Assembly: GCA_023079485.1 (NCBI GenBank) | Contig: CM041083.1 | Span: 144,536,052 to 144,600,051 of the forward strand | Direction: 5' to 3' | Source: Archilochus colubris | Lineage: Eukaryota > Chordata > Aves > Apodiformes > Trochilidae | Length of the DNA: 64,000 nucleotides | In this document: one piece after another, positions 51,450 to 63,466 of the stretch | Position numbering within the stretch: position 1 is the stretch's first letter | How the letters are laid out: each line of letters opens with the position of its first letter | Notes under the pieces: model-generated | Databases searched by the model: none | Seen by the model: the letters and a program-made list of their open reading frames with translations, nothing else | What the model was told of the DNA's origin: nothing | Position numbers and translations under genes: made by a program

Positions 51450-52575
51450 GATGCTTGGTGACAGCAAACATGGTTTCACTAAGGCCAAATCATGCCTGAC
51501 AAATTTGGTGGCCTTTTATGAAGTGGCTTCAGCACCAGTGGACAAGGGAAGAGCAACTGCTTCCATCTACCTGTAGAAAGCAGTTGACTCACAGTAGCCT
51601 TGTCTCTAAATTGCAAAGACTAGGACTTGTCCAATGGACCATTCAGTGGATAAGGAACTGGCTAGATGGTCACACCCAAAGAGTTGTCAATGGCTCAATG
51701 TCCAAATGGAAATCAGCAATGAGTGGCATTCCTCAGGAGCCAGTACTAGGACTGATGCTGTTTAATGTCTTTGTCAGCAGCATGGACAGTGAGTTTGCTG
51801 ACAACACCAAGCTGTGTGGTGTGGTTGACATGGTGAAAGAAGGCCCCATCCACATGGACTTTAATAGGCTTGGGACGTGGGTTGATGCTAACAGCATGAA
51901 GTTCACCAAGGCCAAGTACAAGGTCCTGCACCAGGGTAGGGACAATCCCAAACACAAATGGAGGTTGGTTGGAGAATGGATGGACAACAGCCCTGAGGAA
52001 AAGGATTTGGGGGTGTTGATTGATGAGAAGCTCAATATGAGCCGGCAATGTGCTCTTGAAGCCCAGAAAGCCAACCATATCCTTGACTGTACCAGAAGAA
52101 GAGATTCTGCACCTCTACTCCTCTTCTGAGACCTCACCTGGAGTATTGTGCTCAGTTCTGGGGCCTTCGATGCAAAAAGGTCATGGAGCTCTTGAAGCAA
52201 ATGCAGAGGATGGCCACAGAGATGATCAGAGGTTGAAGCATCTGCTGTGAAGATGGGCTGAGACAGTTGGGATTGTTCAACCTGGAGAAGGCTCCAAGGA
52301 AAAAAGGCTCTAAGGACACCTTATCTCAGCCTTCCAATACCTGAAGGGGGCTGATAGGAAATCTGGAGAGGGACTTTTTACAAGGGCACATAGTGATAGA
52401 ACAAAGGATGATGGTTTCAAGCTAAAAGAGAGTAGATTTAGATTAGACATTAGGAAGAAATTCTTCAGTGTGCAGGTGGTGAGACACTGCCAGCAGTTGT
52501 CCAGGGGACTTGTGGCTGCCCCTTCCATGTGAGTGTTCAAGGCAAGGCTGGCTGGCTGGATCTTGGAGACATATA
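51450..52575 (+). mobile_element. CR1 LINE, ORF2 RT to 3' UTR, inactivated active site
   Basis: About 1.1 kb of an older CR1 copy. It holds [24 protein letters not shown] sequence, then a damaged motif A (YL followed by a stop and KAVDS; the Asp is gone). The conserved LQRLGLVQWTIQWIRNWLDG block follows, then motif B as GIPQEPVLGL. Motif C reads FADN (51794-51805), so the second catalytic Asp is Asn, and about eight codons before it are missing compared with the copy at 48500. A 203-codon frame (51518-52129) is open; from about 51590 it is the CR1 frame, and its start is a frame-shifted leader. The ORF2 C-terminus and part of the 3' UTR follow. The 155-codon minus-strand frame at 51733-52200 is an antisense shadow. 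Confidence 0.94.
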
Positions 52576-53869
52576 CAGAGTTCCAGATGTAATTATTAAC
52601 TAGTTCTGGTAGAAAGCAACAGAGGTGTCATTTGTATGTGCTATTGTGAAAATTCTACTTAACCTCTGCCTGCATCCCCCAGGTGGTATCTTGATTTAGG
52701 CAGCTATGAAATGTTAATTTAAAGTCTAATTTTTTGCAGCCCAGTTATAACACGTAGAAATACAAAACTGGGAAGATACTCTTCCTCTGTAGACAAATAA
52801 TCATGCCCTAAGACCTTGAAGTTCTATATGTGAGTAAGGTATCTGTTTCAGAAGAGTGAATCATAAACAACATGGCAGTTGTTCATAGGCTTTCAACACA
52901 TCTAAACATTTAATGTCAGTTGCCCAGATTTTCCATGTTAATATTACACTGAAATCCAAGACTTACTTCTACATCTGATGGAGGACTTTCTGATGAAGTG
53001 TCTTTTTACTGGATTTAGTCCATGAGAACCTGAAATTCTCATGGAAGCGTGTCAGTTATGGCAAAACTTTTAATTAGCCAAAAGTAAGTAAATTACAGTT
53101 AAAAAGTAAATTCCAGTTAAACCAGATACACAAATTACAGGAATAGTTGTATTTGGAGAAAATGAACAGGGCACTATAAAATTCAGCAGTTTTAGTCCTT
53201 AGGGATTTGGATAAATACCGGCTATGATTTTGATTCCCAGTTATTTGCACTTGTCAAAAACCACCCCATTGATATCACAAATCTCCCAGTCTGAATCATT
53301 TATCTGTATCTTTTGAGAGGAGAAATTTGGAACACCAAACAGGGACACAAGACACATACATGATTTTGAATGAGCATATGCATTATTCTGGAAGGTAATT
53401 TGAAACTAAACATTCAGACGAAGTTGTTCCAGACATTACTTGGTATTTTGCATGTGTTCACATATAATAATTAACATTCATACTATAATAAAAATTTATA
53501 CACGTAATATTTTATATTTATTTATCTCAATAGTTTGTGTTTTTCTAGTTCTGAAAGGTTTTGGCTTAAAATTCTTGACTTGTCAGTATGAAAACTGAAG
53601 GGAAATATGGCATTTCTAATTAATGAGAATATACAATTCTGATTAGTGCATCTTCTAGGTGACAGCTGAGTTGACTTTTATAATCACTGTGCACATCAGT
53701 GTTGCATCAAGATAATGACTGATAAATTTACCAGGTTTTTTATGTGCCAGCATGGCACTGAAATTAGCTGCAAATTTTAGAAACAGATACCTCTTTAAAG
53801 AGCAATAAAATTAATTAAGGGAAGACTTTCTCAATAATTTAGTACTTTCTCTTAGCCCAAAGAGATGTA
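52576..53869. other. AT-rich non-coding stretch
   Basis: Nothing recognisable is seen in about 1.3 kb. Confidence 0.6.
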
Positions 53870-54082
53870 GAGGATGGTGTTAAACTCAGCTGGTGGCTGG
53901 TCACAAGTGGTGTTCCCCAGAGTTGTCTTGTGACCAGCTGGGTTTAATATCTCTATCCATGATCTGGATGAGGGGTTTAGGTGCGCTGTTGGTGAGTTTG
54001 CAGGTGACATCAAGTTGGGAGGGAGAGTTGCTCTGTCTGAGGATACGAAGGCTGTAAAGGACCTGGACAGACTTGATATTCA
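53870..54082 (+). mobile_element. CR1 LINE, short internal ORF2 piece
   Basis: About 210 bp around RT motifs B and C: GGCTGGTCACAAGTGGTGTT, then AATATCTCTATCCATGATCT, GATGAGGGGTTTAGGTGCGC and GAGTTTGCAGGTGACATCAA (the motif C site encodes FAGD, not FADD). It is truncated on both sides. Similar wording occurs in the copy at 36375-36560. Confidence 0.92.
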
Positions 54083-57000
54083 TTGCATGTTCTTAAAATC
54101 TTAAACTTATTTTTCTTTCACACACACAATGAAGCACCTGCTTTCCAAAAATCAGCAAGAAATCAGCTTCATATGCTAAGGACAATGTTTCCCTTTGATA
54201 TCAAACAGTCTTATTGCCATATTCTGCTTGTAAATGACAAATCACATAGAAATTTGAAATAAAAATACTTAGTTTGAAACTTCTGAATTATTTGCATGGT
54301 AAGCACGCTTATAATATTGTTGATCCTTTCTAAAATGATTACACTTTCACATGTTTGGGTTTTTTCTAGGTATATAAAAGCTTTGACTTTTGCTACTAAA
54401 ATATTTGTTTAAAATTATATATCCCTATCTGGCATGTATAACTGAATTCAGAGAAAAGATAATTTCTGGGAAAATATGAAATGATGTTCTGGTTCTCTAA
54501 AATCACTTGCAGTAGTATCTGAAACTACTGCCATGCCATGGACTTCCCCCTCTTCCTGTAAATTTGTAATTGAAATATTAATATTCCACCATGTTTGATG
54601 TCAGGTATATATACATGAAAGAGAAGGAGAACAAAATATAAAAGATAATTTATCCTTCACATACCTCAGTGTCACAACCCATAAAACATCATTAAGCACG
54701 CTTGTAAGAAGGATGATAAATTAATAAAAATTATTATTTTGGACCACATTAAAATAATCAGCTAAGAGATGTAGCACGTTTATAATTTTTTTTTTCTTCA
54801 TGATCCCTGAGCATGCTGACAAAACAATATTGTAAACTGACAATCACTTAATTACTTGAAAGCTGATACTTAATTTTATAGAGGGCAATAATATTTTTTC
54901 TTAATCAGTGTCATCCCCTGTGCCTATCAGCAGCCATATCACTTATAGACATATTTCTCTCAGTTCAGAGTTGAACTTTCATGTTGAACTTTCCTTGGAG
55001 CTCTGGAATGAGTCACTGCAAATAAACCAAGTATATGCTTTTCTAAGGAGCTAACAAAATATGAAAGAGGTGAAAATAGACTTTTCTTAGTACTTTACAC
55101 TACAGAAAAGCCTTGTTCCATTATAATGTGATAGAAGTGAAGATGTCTCAAAAGAAGAGCAAAAAATTCAGCTGTACTCAAAACTGGAAAGGGTATAGTA
55201 TTGCAAACAACAAACTTCTGAATGCCAACTTAATGTGGTAAAAAATACATCTTTCACAGAAGAGAATTGAAAGAAATCTTACAAGTGGAATTGAGGTTGT
55301 CTATGGTATTAGAAGTACAGAGAGTAATGGAGGAAATAGATGCGTTCTCCTGCTGTTGTCTGAGCCTGAGTGTGTGTAATCAGTTTAGCACCTCTGTCTT
55401 GCTTGAGCTGTTCCCTGAGAATAAATGTAGGTTGGGTATGTGGTAACAGTCAGAATGAGACAAATTTTATAAAAAATCAGGGAAGAATGGTGGAACTGCA
55501 GAGGGATTCCTTGATAAACATAGGCTGTGTAGTATTGGAAAGCAGCCTTAAATTATTAATATCTTGGTCTGTAAGTAAGTTAGATTGCTTCTGAACAACC
55601 TCATTTATTTTGCAGGCACTAAATTAGAATTTACAGTACTTCATTAAGGTGGTCAGTACATCTGTCCTGGGCACACCGGCTAAGTCCAAGAGAACAGATT
55701 GCTTTCTAGAGTGTTTTAAAAGCCTAGAGAGAGCTGTTCATCCAAATATCATGCTTATTAAATGACATGAGACATCAAACATTTGAAATCAACATGTGCT
55801 CTTGTAAGCTGCCAGCAGCTGCTATGTGCAGATTGTTACTTTTACTGCTTCTGCTGTAAAATTCATGTTAATTGTATATATATCATATATTTTTAAAAGT
55901 TGTACAAGTGGAGCATTAATGCCATTTTTTATAGGACCAGCTGTTTTTTTTTATCAGTGCTCTTTGAATTAATAATCACTAAAGATTTTGCAGGAACACA
56001 CATGGATGTCATGCATCTAATACCGATTGACATAATGAGAATTGGGTACTTTGGGCTTTTATAATTCTAAGAACCTGATTCAAATCCTGACTGGGGTTAA
56101 TGGTAAGACTCCCACTGACTAGCAATCAATGCTGATCTCAAAAGCCATTCACATATTCAGATACTGAGAATATGACTTCTTAAATTAAAACAAGTTCTCT
56201 AGCCTCTTTTCCCTCCCTCAGTGAACAAAACTTTTCTAATCAGATAAAAATTAATATCAAGCAGTTGAGACAAACTACTCAGCTTTTTTTCTTAGTATTG
56301 TTTTTCATCAATTACCAAAAGTTAAGTGAACTCTTATTTATACCATGATTGTCATGCATCTTGCAAGAGATAGGTGAAACAGTGAAAAGTATAAGTGCAG
56401 CACAGATGCAGCTGGGCCTGTCCTTCTGAGCCTGAAAAGGACAAGGGAAGAAAGGGTCATAATTCTATATTTTCAGACAAATTTAAAGATCTGTTTTAGA
56501 AAAAGAAAGACTGCTAGTGGAATATGAAGGGTTTTCACAAAAGGAAACTTGATTAAAAGATAAAAGGAAAACCTTTTCTATACCTCCTAGTGGAAGAGAA
56601 CTAATGAGTTTAAACAGCAGTAAAGAATGTTTAAATTAGACAAAGGGGGAAACTAGCTCATTTTAAGGATGATTAAGTTTTTGAATGGCTTGTCTGGACA
56701 TAATACTGGAATCCTTAGGGTTTTAAAAATGGATAAAACAAACATCTGTCAAAAATGTGTTAGGAAGAGCTTATCCTGTCTTGGGAAAAAGAAAAAAAAC
56801 TTGATTAAACTCTCCAAATCTCTTTCAGCCTAACTTTATCTGATTTCTTCTTTGCTTTTTCTCATCCAGAAGGACTGACTGTACAGAACAGAATGTGCCA
56901 GTATTTTAAGTTCTCATAAAACTGCTCCTGAAGTGTGCATTCAGGTAGACTGTCAGTTAGGCTGACAGTAGAATAAACTTAAACAGATGTTTGAATTCCA

Positions 57001-58500
57001 TATTTAAATAGAGCACTTTTATGCAAACAGGAATTCAAGGTCATGTACTTCCAGAAGTCATCCATAGCGTTGAATGACAAGGTTGTTGACTATTTTATAA
57101 TAAAGGAAATAGGACACTAATAAGTGAATGATAACCATGATATGGTCTGAAAAACGTGTGACCCAGCAGACTGTAATTCATTATAGCAGAGTTCATTAGA
57201 GGCACAAATTTTTTTCATTGAACTATTAAAAAGAAAATGGTCACTTACTGTCAATGTAGTTGCAAAAGATTAGTAAAGTACAATAATTTGGGACATATGT
57301 CTCAGGTTTTCTCTTTTATATATTGTCTTCCTGATATGAAAAATTATCTGCATGATATAGTGCACTGAGGAATCTTCCCTATGTGTACAGTTTGGTTTTG
57401 CTGAGGGAGGGACAATTCTTTTAATGAGCACAGCAGCACTATGAATTTATTTTCTATATCCCTGCTCATATTTCCAAGTTACCTTTCCCAGTAGGACCTA
57501 TTGTAACAAACACCTTTTAATTTGTTTTGCTTATCTCTTCTAGAACGATTTGTTACTCGTAATACCGTGTTATCAGGTGAATTAGTACTACAGTATCATA
57601 AAAGCACCTTGGAATTGATTAAACATGCAAGCTGCAGTAATTGAGAATGAGATGGAAACTGGTGACTTGACAACAGATGGCCTTTCAGTTCTGAGTATGC
57701 CTAACATCTAAGAATAGCTGATATTACAGGTCACTTGTTGCTATGTGATGTAAAATTGATGATTTTACCATAGTTTACTGACATTTTATCTAGCAGTAGA
57801 AGATATGAAAGTCTTGCTGGTAAGATCTGAATTTATCTCTTCCTCTTCATTTTCTGGATTATTGAATATTCTCATATTATTTTTCCATAGTGCACTGTGT
57901 CCTTGGAATATTTCGTCAGCTGGGCAAGTCTTGTATGGCCCATCCCATGGACTGAATGTGACTCACATTCCTTGGGAAAGCAGAACATGCTATCACATTT
58001 AATTCCTTTAAATCAGTTTTTAAATCAATGTCAGATCTTGTGATTTGCAGCTCTTGAGTATTTTAATACCACAATTATTTTGATTCAAGGCACCTCTTGC
58101 TATGTTACTTAATCTTTCCTTCTGCTGAGTAGGTTGGTTTTTTTGAAAGAGAACAGGAAAACCAACTCCAAAAAGCAAAATCTTGTTCACATAGCAATTT
58201 TACCTCAGTGCCCTTCTAATCCCAGTATTTCTTAGAAATATCTTTTTCTTCTTCTCCTGTACCTTTACCTTTTGGAGCTTCCTCTTCCCTTGCACTGTTA
58301 GGTTCATTTCCTTATTAAAGGAAAATTCCTTATTAAAGGGGATTGGGAAGAGCAAGCCTAGCTGGTAACAACAAATTAAATAGACAAGACTCACTAGGTG
58401 AAAACTCAAATATTTCAGCAGGCTGTGGCTAAAAGAGTAAAATGTTGAGCTTCTGTTGTGAATGTACTGAAGTGAACTTTTGAGTAGCAAAAGCAAAGTA
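54083..58500. other. AT-rich non-coding stretch with micro-exon candidate
   Basis: No gene or mobile element is established in about 4.4 kb. The 33-base CpG-rich candidate at 57544-57576 is listed separately. A small direct repeat (TTCCTTATTAAAGG twice) lies at 58308-58338. Confidence 0.55.
57544..57576 (+). other. Candidate 33-base micro-exon, CpG-rich
   Basis: A long pyrimidine-rich acceptor (TTTTGCTTATCTCTTCTAG, ending 57543) is followed by 33 bases and a GTGAAT donor-like site. The 33 bases hold three CpG in otherwise CpG-poor DNA. They can be read in phase 0 as NDLLLVIPCYQ. Another frame stays open past the donor for about 33 codons. The donor is weak and no gene is recognised. Confidence 0.2.
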
Positions 58501-58599
58501 TCATAGAATCATAGAATCATAGAATTGGCTGGGTTGGAAGGGACCTCAGAGATCATCGAGTCCAACCCTTTTACCACCGTTGCGGTTGCTAGACTATGG
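58501..58599 (-). mobile_element. CR1 LINE, 98-bp 3' end
   Basis: Read on the minus strand this is the CR1 3' end CCATAGTCTAGCAACCGCAA through GGTCCCTTCCAACCCAGCC, followed by three ATTCTATGA octamers. It belongs to the same subfamily as 24180-24282 and 2268-2359, but it is extremely 5'-truncated. It is the only CR1 copy in the window on the minus strand. Confidence 0.94.
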
Positions 58600-61500
58600 T
58601 ATCTGTATATTCTCATTTTATCTTGATTACAGTTCTCATGAAACCTTTTTTTTAGCCTCCAGTGTTTTGGATTTAATCAAGAATCTTAGAAACATTTTCA
58701 TTTTCTGTAATTTTATGTTGAGGTCTGAATTTAGACTTATTTTTTACAAATTTATATAAAAATTATCCTGTTGCCTTCTTCCTTCTGCTTGGAATACCCT
58801 TCCTAGAAATTCAACTATTCTGTTATAAAAAACCCTACACTTCCTACTTGTTTCATATGTGTTCTTTACTGTGGTAGCTCATAAATAGCATTTTCTTCTT
58901 TCTTAAGCAAAAGAAGTTAAGAAGGGTCTGAAAGGATGTTCTAAATGCATTTACTGCTCCCACATTATTCCCTGTAAACTTTCCAGATAGGTACATGAAA
59001 TGAATCCATATCTTTAAAATTGAAATTACTCTTTTTAAAGGGACCTATTTCAAGATATGCCAGTGTTGCAGTTCCTCAAACATTTATTCAGAGACTACTG
59101 GAAGACTGTCTTCAGAGTTATACCAACAATCATAAAATGGTGCTGCAAAGTACCCACTTGTGTTTAAACATGCAAGCAGTATTATACATACTTTCTGACT
59201 GTGGTTCATAATATCTTCTGGTTTCTGAGGGAACTTCTAGCCAGTTAATAACATTCATTCTTTATAAAATGAAAACCCAGATGGGAGAAGGTTTCTCTCA
59301 GTGATGATTGCCGTTGTGTGCTTATTAAGCATAGCAGAAAAAATTCATTAATCAAAACATAATTTGACAAATTCTTGATTATGCCAATATGTCTAGTGGG
59401 AAAATAACAGTCATTGAGGAAAAAAGATACGAATTTAGAATATGACTTTGCATATTTGATTCTGGTTAATAAGAAGCTCTATATTAAAATCAAAATACAG
59501 CCTTCGGAAACCTAATTTGTGTCAGTCTGGATGAAAAGTAAAGGTATATTATGGTAAACAGTGATAATGTATTAGTAAACACTGCATAATCAGAATTTTT
59601 GTCTTCTGAGATTTGCATCAGAATTTCAAGTGCTTGAACAAAAGACTTTGCAAGGTACTGCTTCATAGGTTAATAGTTTTCCAACAATGTTATTCACAGT
59701 GACATTACTTCTGTGTGTTCCTACTGATACCTGCTGCTCAAGTAATTTTTTTTCATTAAATTTGTACAGATAAAATTCCCTATGTTTCCTGTTGCAGTGT
59801 TTTCATTATTGTTTACAGATATGGAAAAATGTTCTTTTTGCTGTACTTTAAAGTAGCAGGTGAGGGAATGGTGCATTGTTACTTGTGTTCCCAGAGAACT
59901 TTTACTCTGGTAGTAAAAGTCTTTTTTGAAGGATATGACAAAGAGGTGATTTTAAAAACTCTGAATAATGAAACTATTAATTGAATAATGTAAGAAAAAT
60001 ATTAGAAAAAAAATTATTGGTCTATTGAAATAATTTTTCATTTTTCTGTGCTTTTCCTAAGAATTTCCAGTGTGGGAAAATGAAAGGATTAAAGGTTGGT
60101 GTCAAATACAATTACTTATAATTTTCTATTTTATATTTTTTTATATTTTTACGAATATTATATGAGGTTCTGGAACCTAGTTGTTCTGGCTTTCTACCAA
60201 CAAAAAACCCCCAAAACAGCAGCTTAAAATCAAAAAAGAATCTGTGTCAAACCCAACATTTTTATTTGGCAACAAAGCCACAGCAGTCTGGAAGAGATGC
60301 AGAACTGATGGCTGCTGTCTCTGCTGCTCCCCCAGGAAAGGTGACCTGACCCCCAGTGAAAGTGAAAACCTGGTCCCCAGGTGAAAAGTAGAAGGAATTA
60401 TGGCAAAGGATCCAACCAATGCTATCAGGGATTTGTTTGTTCAATGAAAAATGAGAATCCTTTACCTAACTTTTCATTGTATCTGCTGACTTTCTTCATT
60501 ACTTGTTTTAATTTTTTTTTCCCCTCTCTTTTAATTTTCTTAATGTATTTCTATTTACTATCACAAACCATATAGATCAATACTTAATAGAGAAAACAAA
60601 ATAATTGGTAATGAAGTGTATAAACTGTCTTGGTAGGCTGCACTGTCTACGGTAGGTTGGCCTATGCCTTAAAATTAATTGGTTGGTTCAAAAATGTCAA
60701 AAGAGATATGGTTTGAATTGGTAAATTCTACACCAACTAAAAAATTATGAAACTATTTCATGTAGCAACATGAAGATCCTTTTATATGACACTACCAAAA
60801 GTACCCATCACCAGACTCAGTTTTTTCGCTTGAGTACAAATAGTCCTTAGGAAACCAGTCAATTTTAAAACGTGATTGTGGAATTGATTTTAGACAAAGT
60901 ACAACCTAATAAAAGATTTGTTGTGACAAAAGGTCAGCCTGAAGCACGTGCACAAAAAATTCACTCTTTTATGAAAAATCTGACATTTGCATTTATCAAT
61001 TATATTAATGTGAAGACTTAGGGCCTGTATAGTAGTTTGTTCATATAATGTATATGGATCTCCTAACATATAGGAATAATGAATCTAGCATAACTGAGAC
61101 GTGAGCAGCGGAAAGCACGTGTAGCTGAATTACATATGCTTGAACAGAAACAGTTGTCCTGCATACATGCAATGGCCTGGTTTTGGAGCATTTAATTTAT
61201 TTTATTTATTTTATTTTATTTTTCATGGCTTTATTTCTAATTTTTAATTTGTAGATATCTGTAATTAAACAGATTTCAATCCAACCATTAAGAAACCTCT
61301 GCCTTTTAGGATCTTGGACATCCTAATTAAATTAAATAAATTAAAGCTGTTGGACAGCACTTCTGTATCCAAAATACATGCTAGCCATGTGTAAATTTTT
61401 TTATAAAGAAAAGATCTTTGAAAAATCTTATGTAGATGAGCTTTGCAGTTGAAGATTCAGTCAGGAAATCTGGTTTCTACAGTATTTATGTGTATGGAAA

Positions 61501-62084
61501 TCATTTGATCATGATGTTTTTCCTATGTCACATTCAAATTGTGTTCTTTTTCCCTTGATTGCTAGAGACTTTTGAGAGACAGGCTGGCCCTTCTTATGTA
61601 TCAAATTAATTGCTTGGATGACTACACAAAACTTATTAAAAAGTCTAAGGAAAGTGTGTGTCATTAATTATAAGGATTAAAGTTTCAGAGGAGTTGAGTG
61701 CGTTTGTGTGGATTATCAAAGGCTTTCTTTTACTTTGAAAAGGTTTTTCAGTCTCCACTGGAAAACAGAACTTGTGATTGTTCCCCACTTCTTATACTAA
61801 TTTTTAAAATAAAAAAAGGTTTGTAGGATATATAAGATTTTGAAACTATAATTTGAAGTTTTAGGAGGAACATAATATTTACAAAGTTAAAAAAGCCTAT
61901 TTACTTCAGAAACCTAACAGCTATTAGAATTTTATATGCAACTTTGCAAATAATTTTAAAACCCTAATATTGTTGTTTCATAAATTCATACCAATGAATG
62001 AAAAATGTTTAGAAGGACATTGTAAGGTCACTGGATCAAAGCTGACCAGTTCTTAAAGGTATAATACAGTTGTAGTGGTGAACA
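58600..62084. other. AT-rich non-coding stretch
   Basis: No gene or mobile element is recognised in about 3.5 kb. A GC-richer block at 60280-60390 holds short frames on both strands without motifs. A TTTA-type simple repeat lies at 61191-61223. Confidence 0.55.
61191..61223. repeat. TTTAT-type simple repeat
   Basis: Imperfect TTTA / TTTTA units in a row. Confidence 0.85.
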
Positions 62085-63466
62085 AACAGGAGTAGAGATC
62101 AGTGTGAGGTCAAGGGGCTGTGATCTACTGGCAATTTCAGAGAAATGGTGGGGCAGCTCACATGACAGGAATGTGGTCATGGATGGTTATGTTCTTTTTA
62201 GGAAAGACAGGGTAGCATGGAGAGGTCTCTTTACATAAGACAGCAACTTGAATGTATTGAGTTAAATGAAGAGCAAGTTGAGTGTTTGTGGGTGAGAATT
62301 AAGGGGGAGGCTCATGAGGGGGATACAGTGGTGGGTGAGCAGAATGAGGAAGTTGATGAGGCCTTCTACAGGCAGCTGGTAGCAGCCTTGTGATCACAAA
62401 CCCTGGTTCTCATGGGAGATTTTAACTACCCAGGTATTTGCTGGAAGTCCCACTCAGCAGCCATTCACAGTCCAGGAGTTTCCTCCACTGCATTGATGAG
62501 AACTTCTTGATGCAATTGATGGAGGAACCAATTAGGAGTGGAGCATTGCTGTGTCTTGTTCTAACCAACAAAGAAGGCTTTGGATTCTAAGTAGAATCAG
62601 AACCCTGAACTTCAGAAAGGCCAAATTTGCCCTCTTTAAACAATTCCTGGGGGGAAATCCCATGGGACAGGGTACTAGGGGTAGAGGGGCCCAGGATGGT
62701 TGGTTAATATTCAAGGACCATTTCTTCAGAGGTCAGGACTGATGCATCCCAATGGGAAAAAAATCAAGGAAGGGAACTAGGAGACCAGTATGGTTAAACA
62801 AGGAACTGCTAGGTAAACTCAAAGGGAAGAAGAGAATCTATAGCTTGTGGAAGGAAGAGCTGGCTACTTGGGAGGAATATAAGACTGTCTGAGAATGCAG
62901 AGGCAACTGAGAAAGCTAAAGCCTCCTTGGAATTAAACCTTGCAAGAGAGGTTAAGGACAACAGGAAGGGCTTCTTCAAATACATAGCATATAAAACTAA
63001 CACTAGAGGTAATGTAGGCCCATTGCTGAATGAGGTGGGTGCCATGGTGACAGAGGATACAAAGAAGGCAGAATTGCTGAACTTCTTCTTTGCCTCTGTG
63101 TATACTGCTGGAGGTTGTCCTCAGTAGCCCCAGACTCCCAAGGCTGGGGAGGAAGTCAGGGTAAAGGGTGAATTTGCCTTGGCTGATGAGGGCTGGGTTA
63201 AAGATCAGTTAACGAGTATGGACATCTATAAATGCATGGGTCCTGATGGGATGCCCTGATGGGTGCTAAGGGACATGGTGGATGCCATTGCTAGGCCACT
63301 GTCCATCATCTTTAGTAAGTTGTTGGGAGTAGGAGAGGTGCCTGAGGACTGGACAAAAACAAATGCCACTCCAGTCTTCCAGAAAGGCAAGAAAGAGGAC
63401 CCAGGTAACTACAGACGGGTCAGCCTCACCTCCATCCCTGGAAAGGAGATGGAACAACTCGTTCTT
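62085..63466 (+). mobile_element. CR1 LINE, ORF2 endonuclease C-terminal half to RT start
   Basis: About 1.4 kb of ORF2, truncated at both ends; the 5' edge is approximate. It encodes the AP-type endonuclease part, with LAISEKWWGSSHD-like sequence near 62127 and the catalytic-site motif GDFN (62415-62426) within LVLMGDFNYPGICWK. The linker follows (LNLAREVKDNRKGFFKYI, from 62930, then VGPLLNEVGAMVTEDTKKAE), and then the RT start (GEVPEDWTKTNATPVFQKGK, about 63330). Stops occur at 63125-63127 and at about 63256, and roughly 90 bases seem to be missing near 62590. It complements the copy at 47728-48865, which begins in this linker and continues into the RT core. Confidence 0.94.

Noticed and set aside
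51733..52200. 155-codon minus-strand open frame
   Set aside because: It is the antisense shadow of CR1 ORF2 sequence.
59020..59211. 63-codon plus-strand open frame with protein-like composition
   Set aside because: No splice context, family motif or compositional difference from the flanks.
60177..60444. Overlapping open frames on both strands in a GC-richer block
   Set aside because: Several frames are open at once because of low stop content, and none shows motifs.
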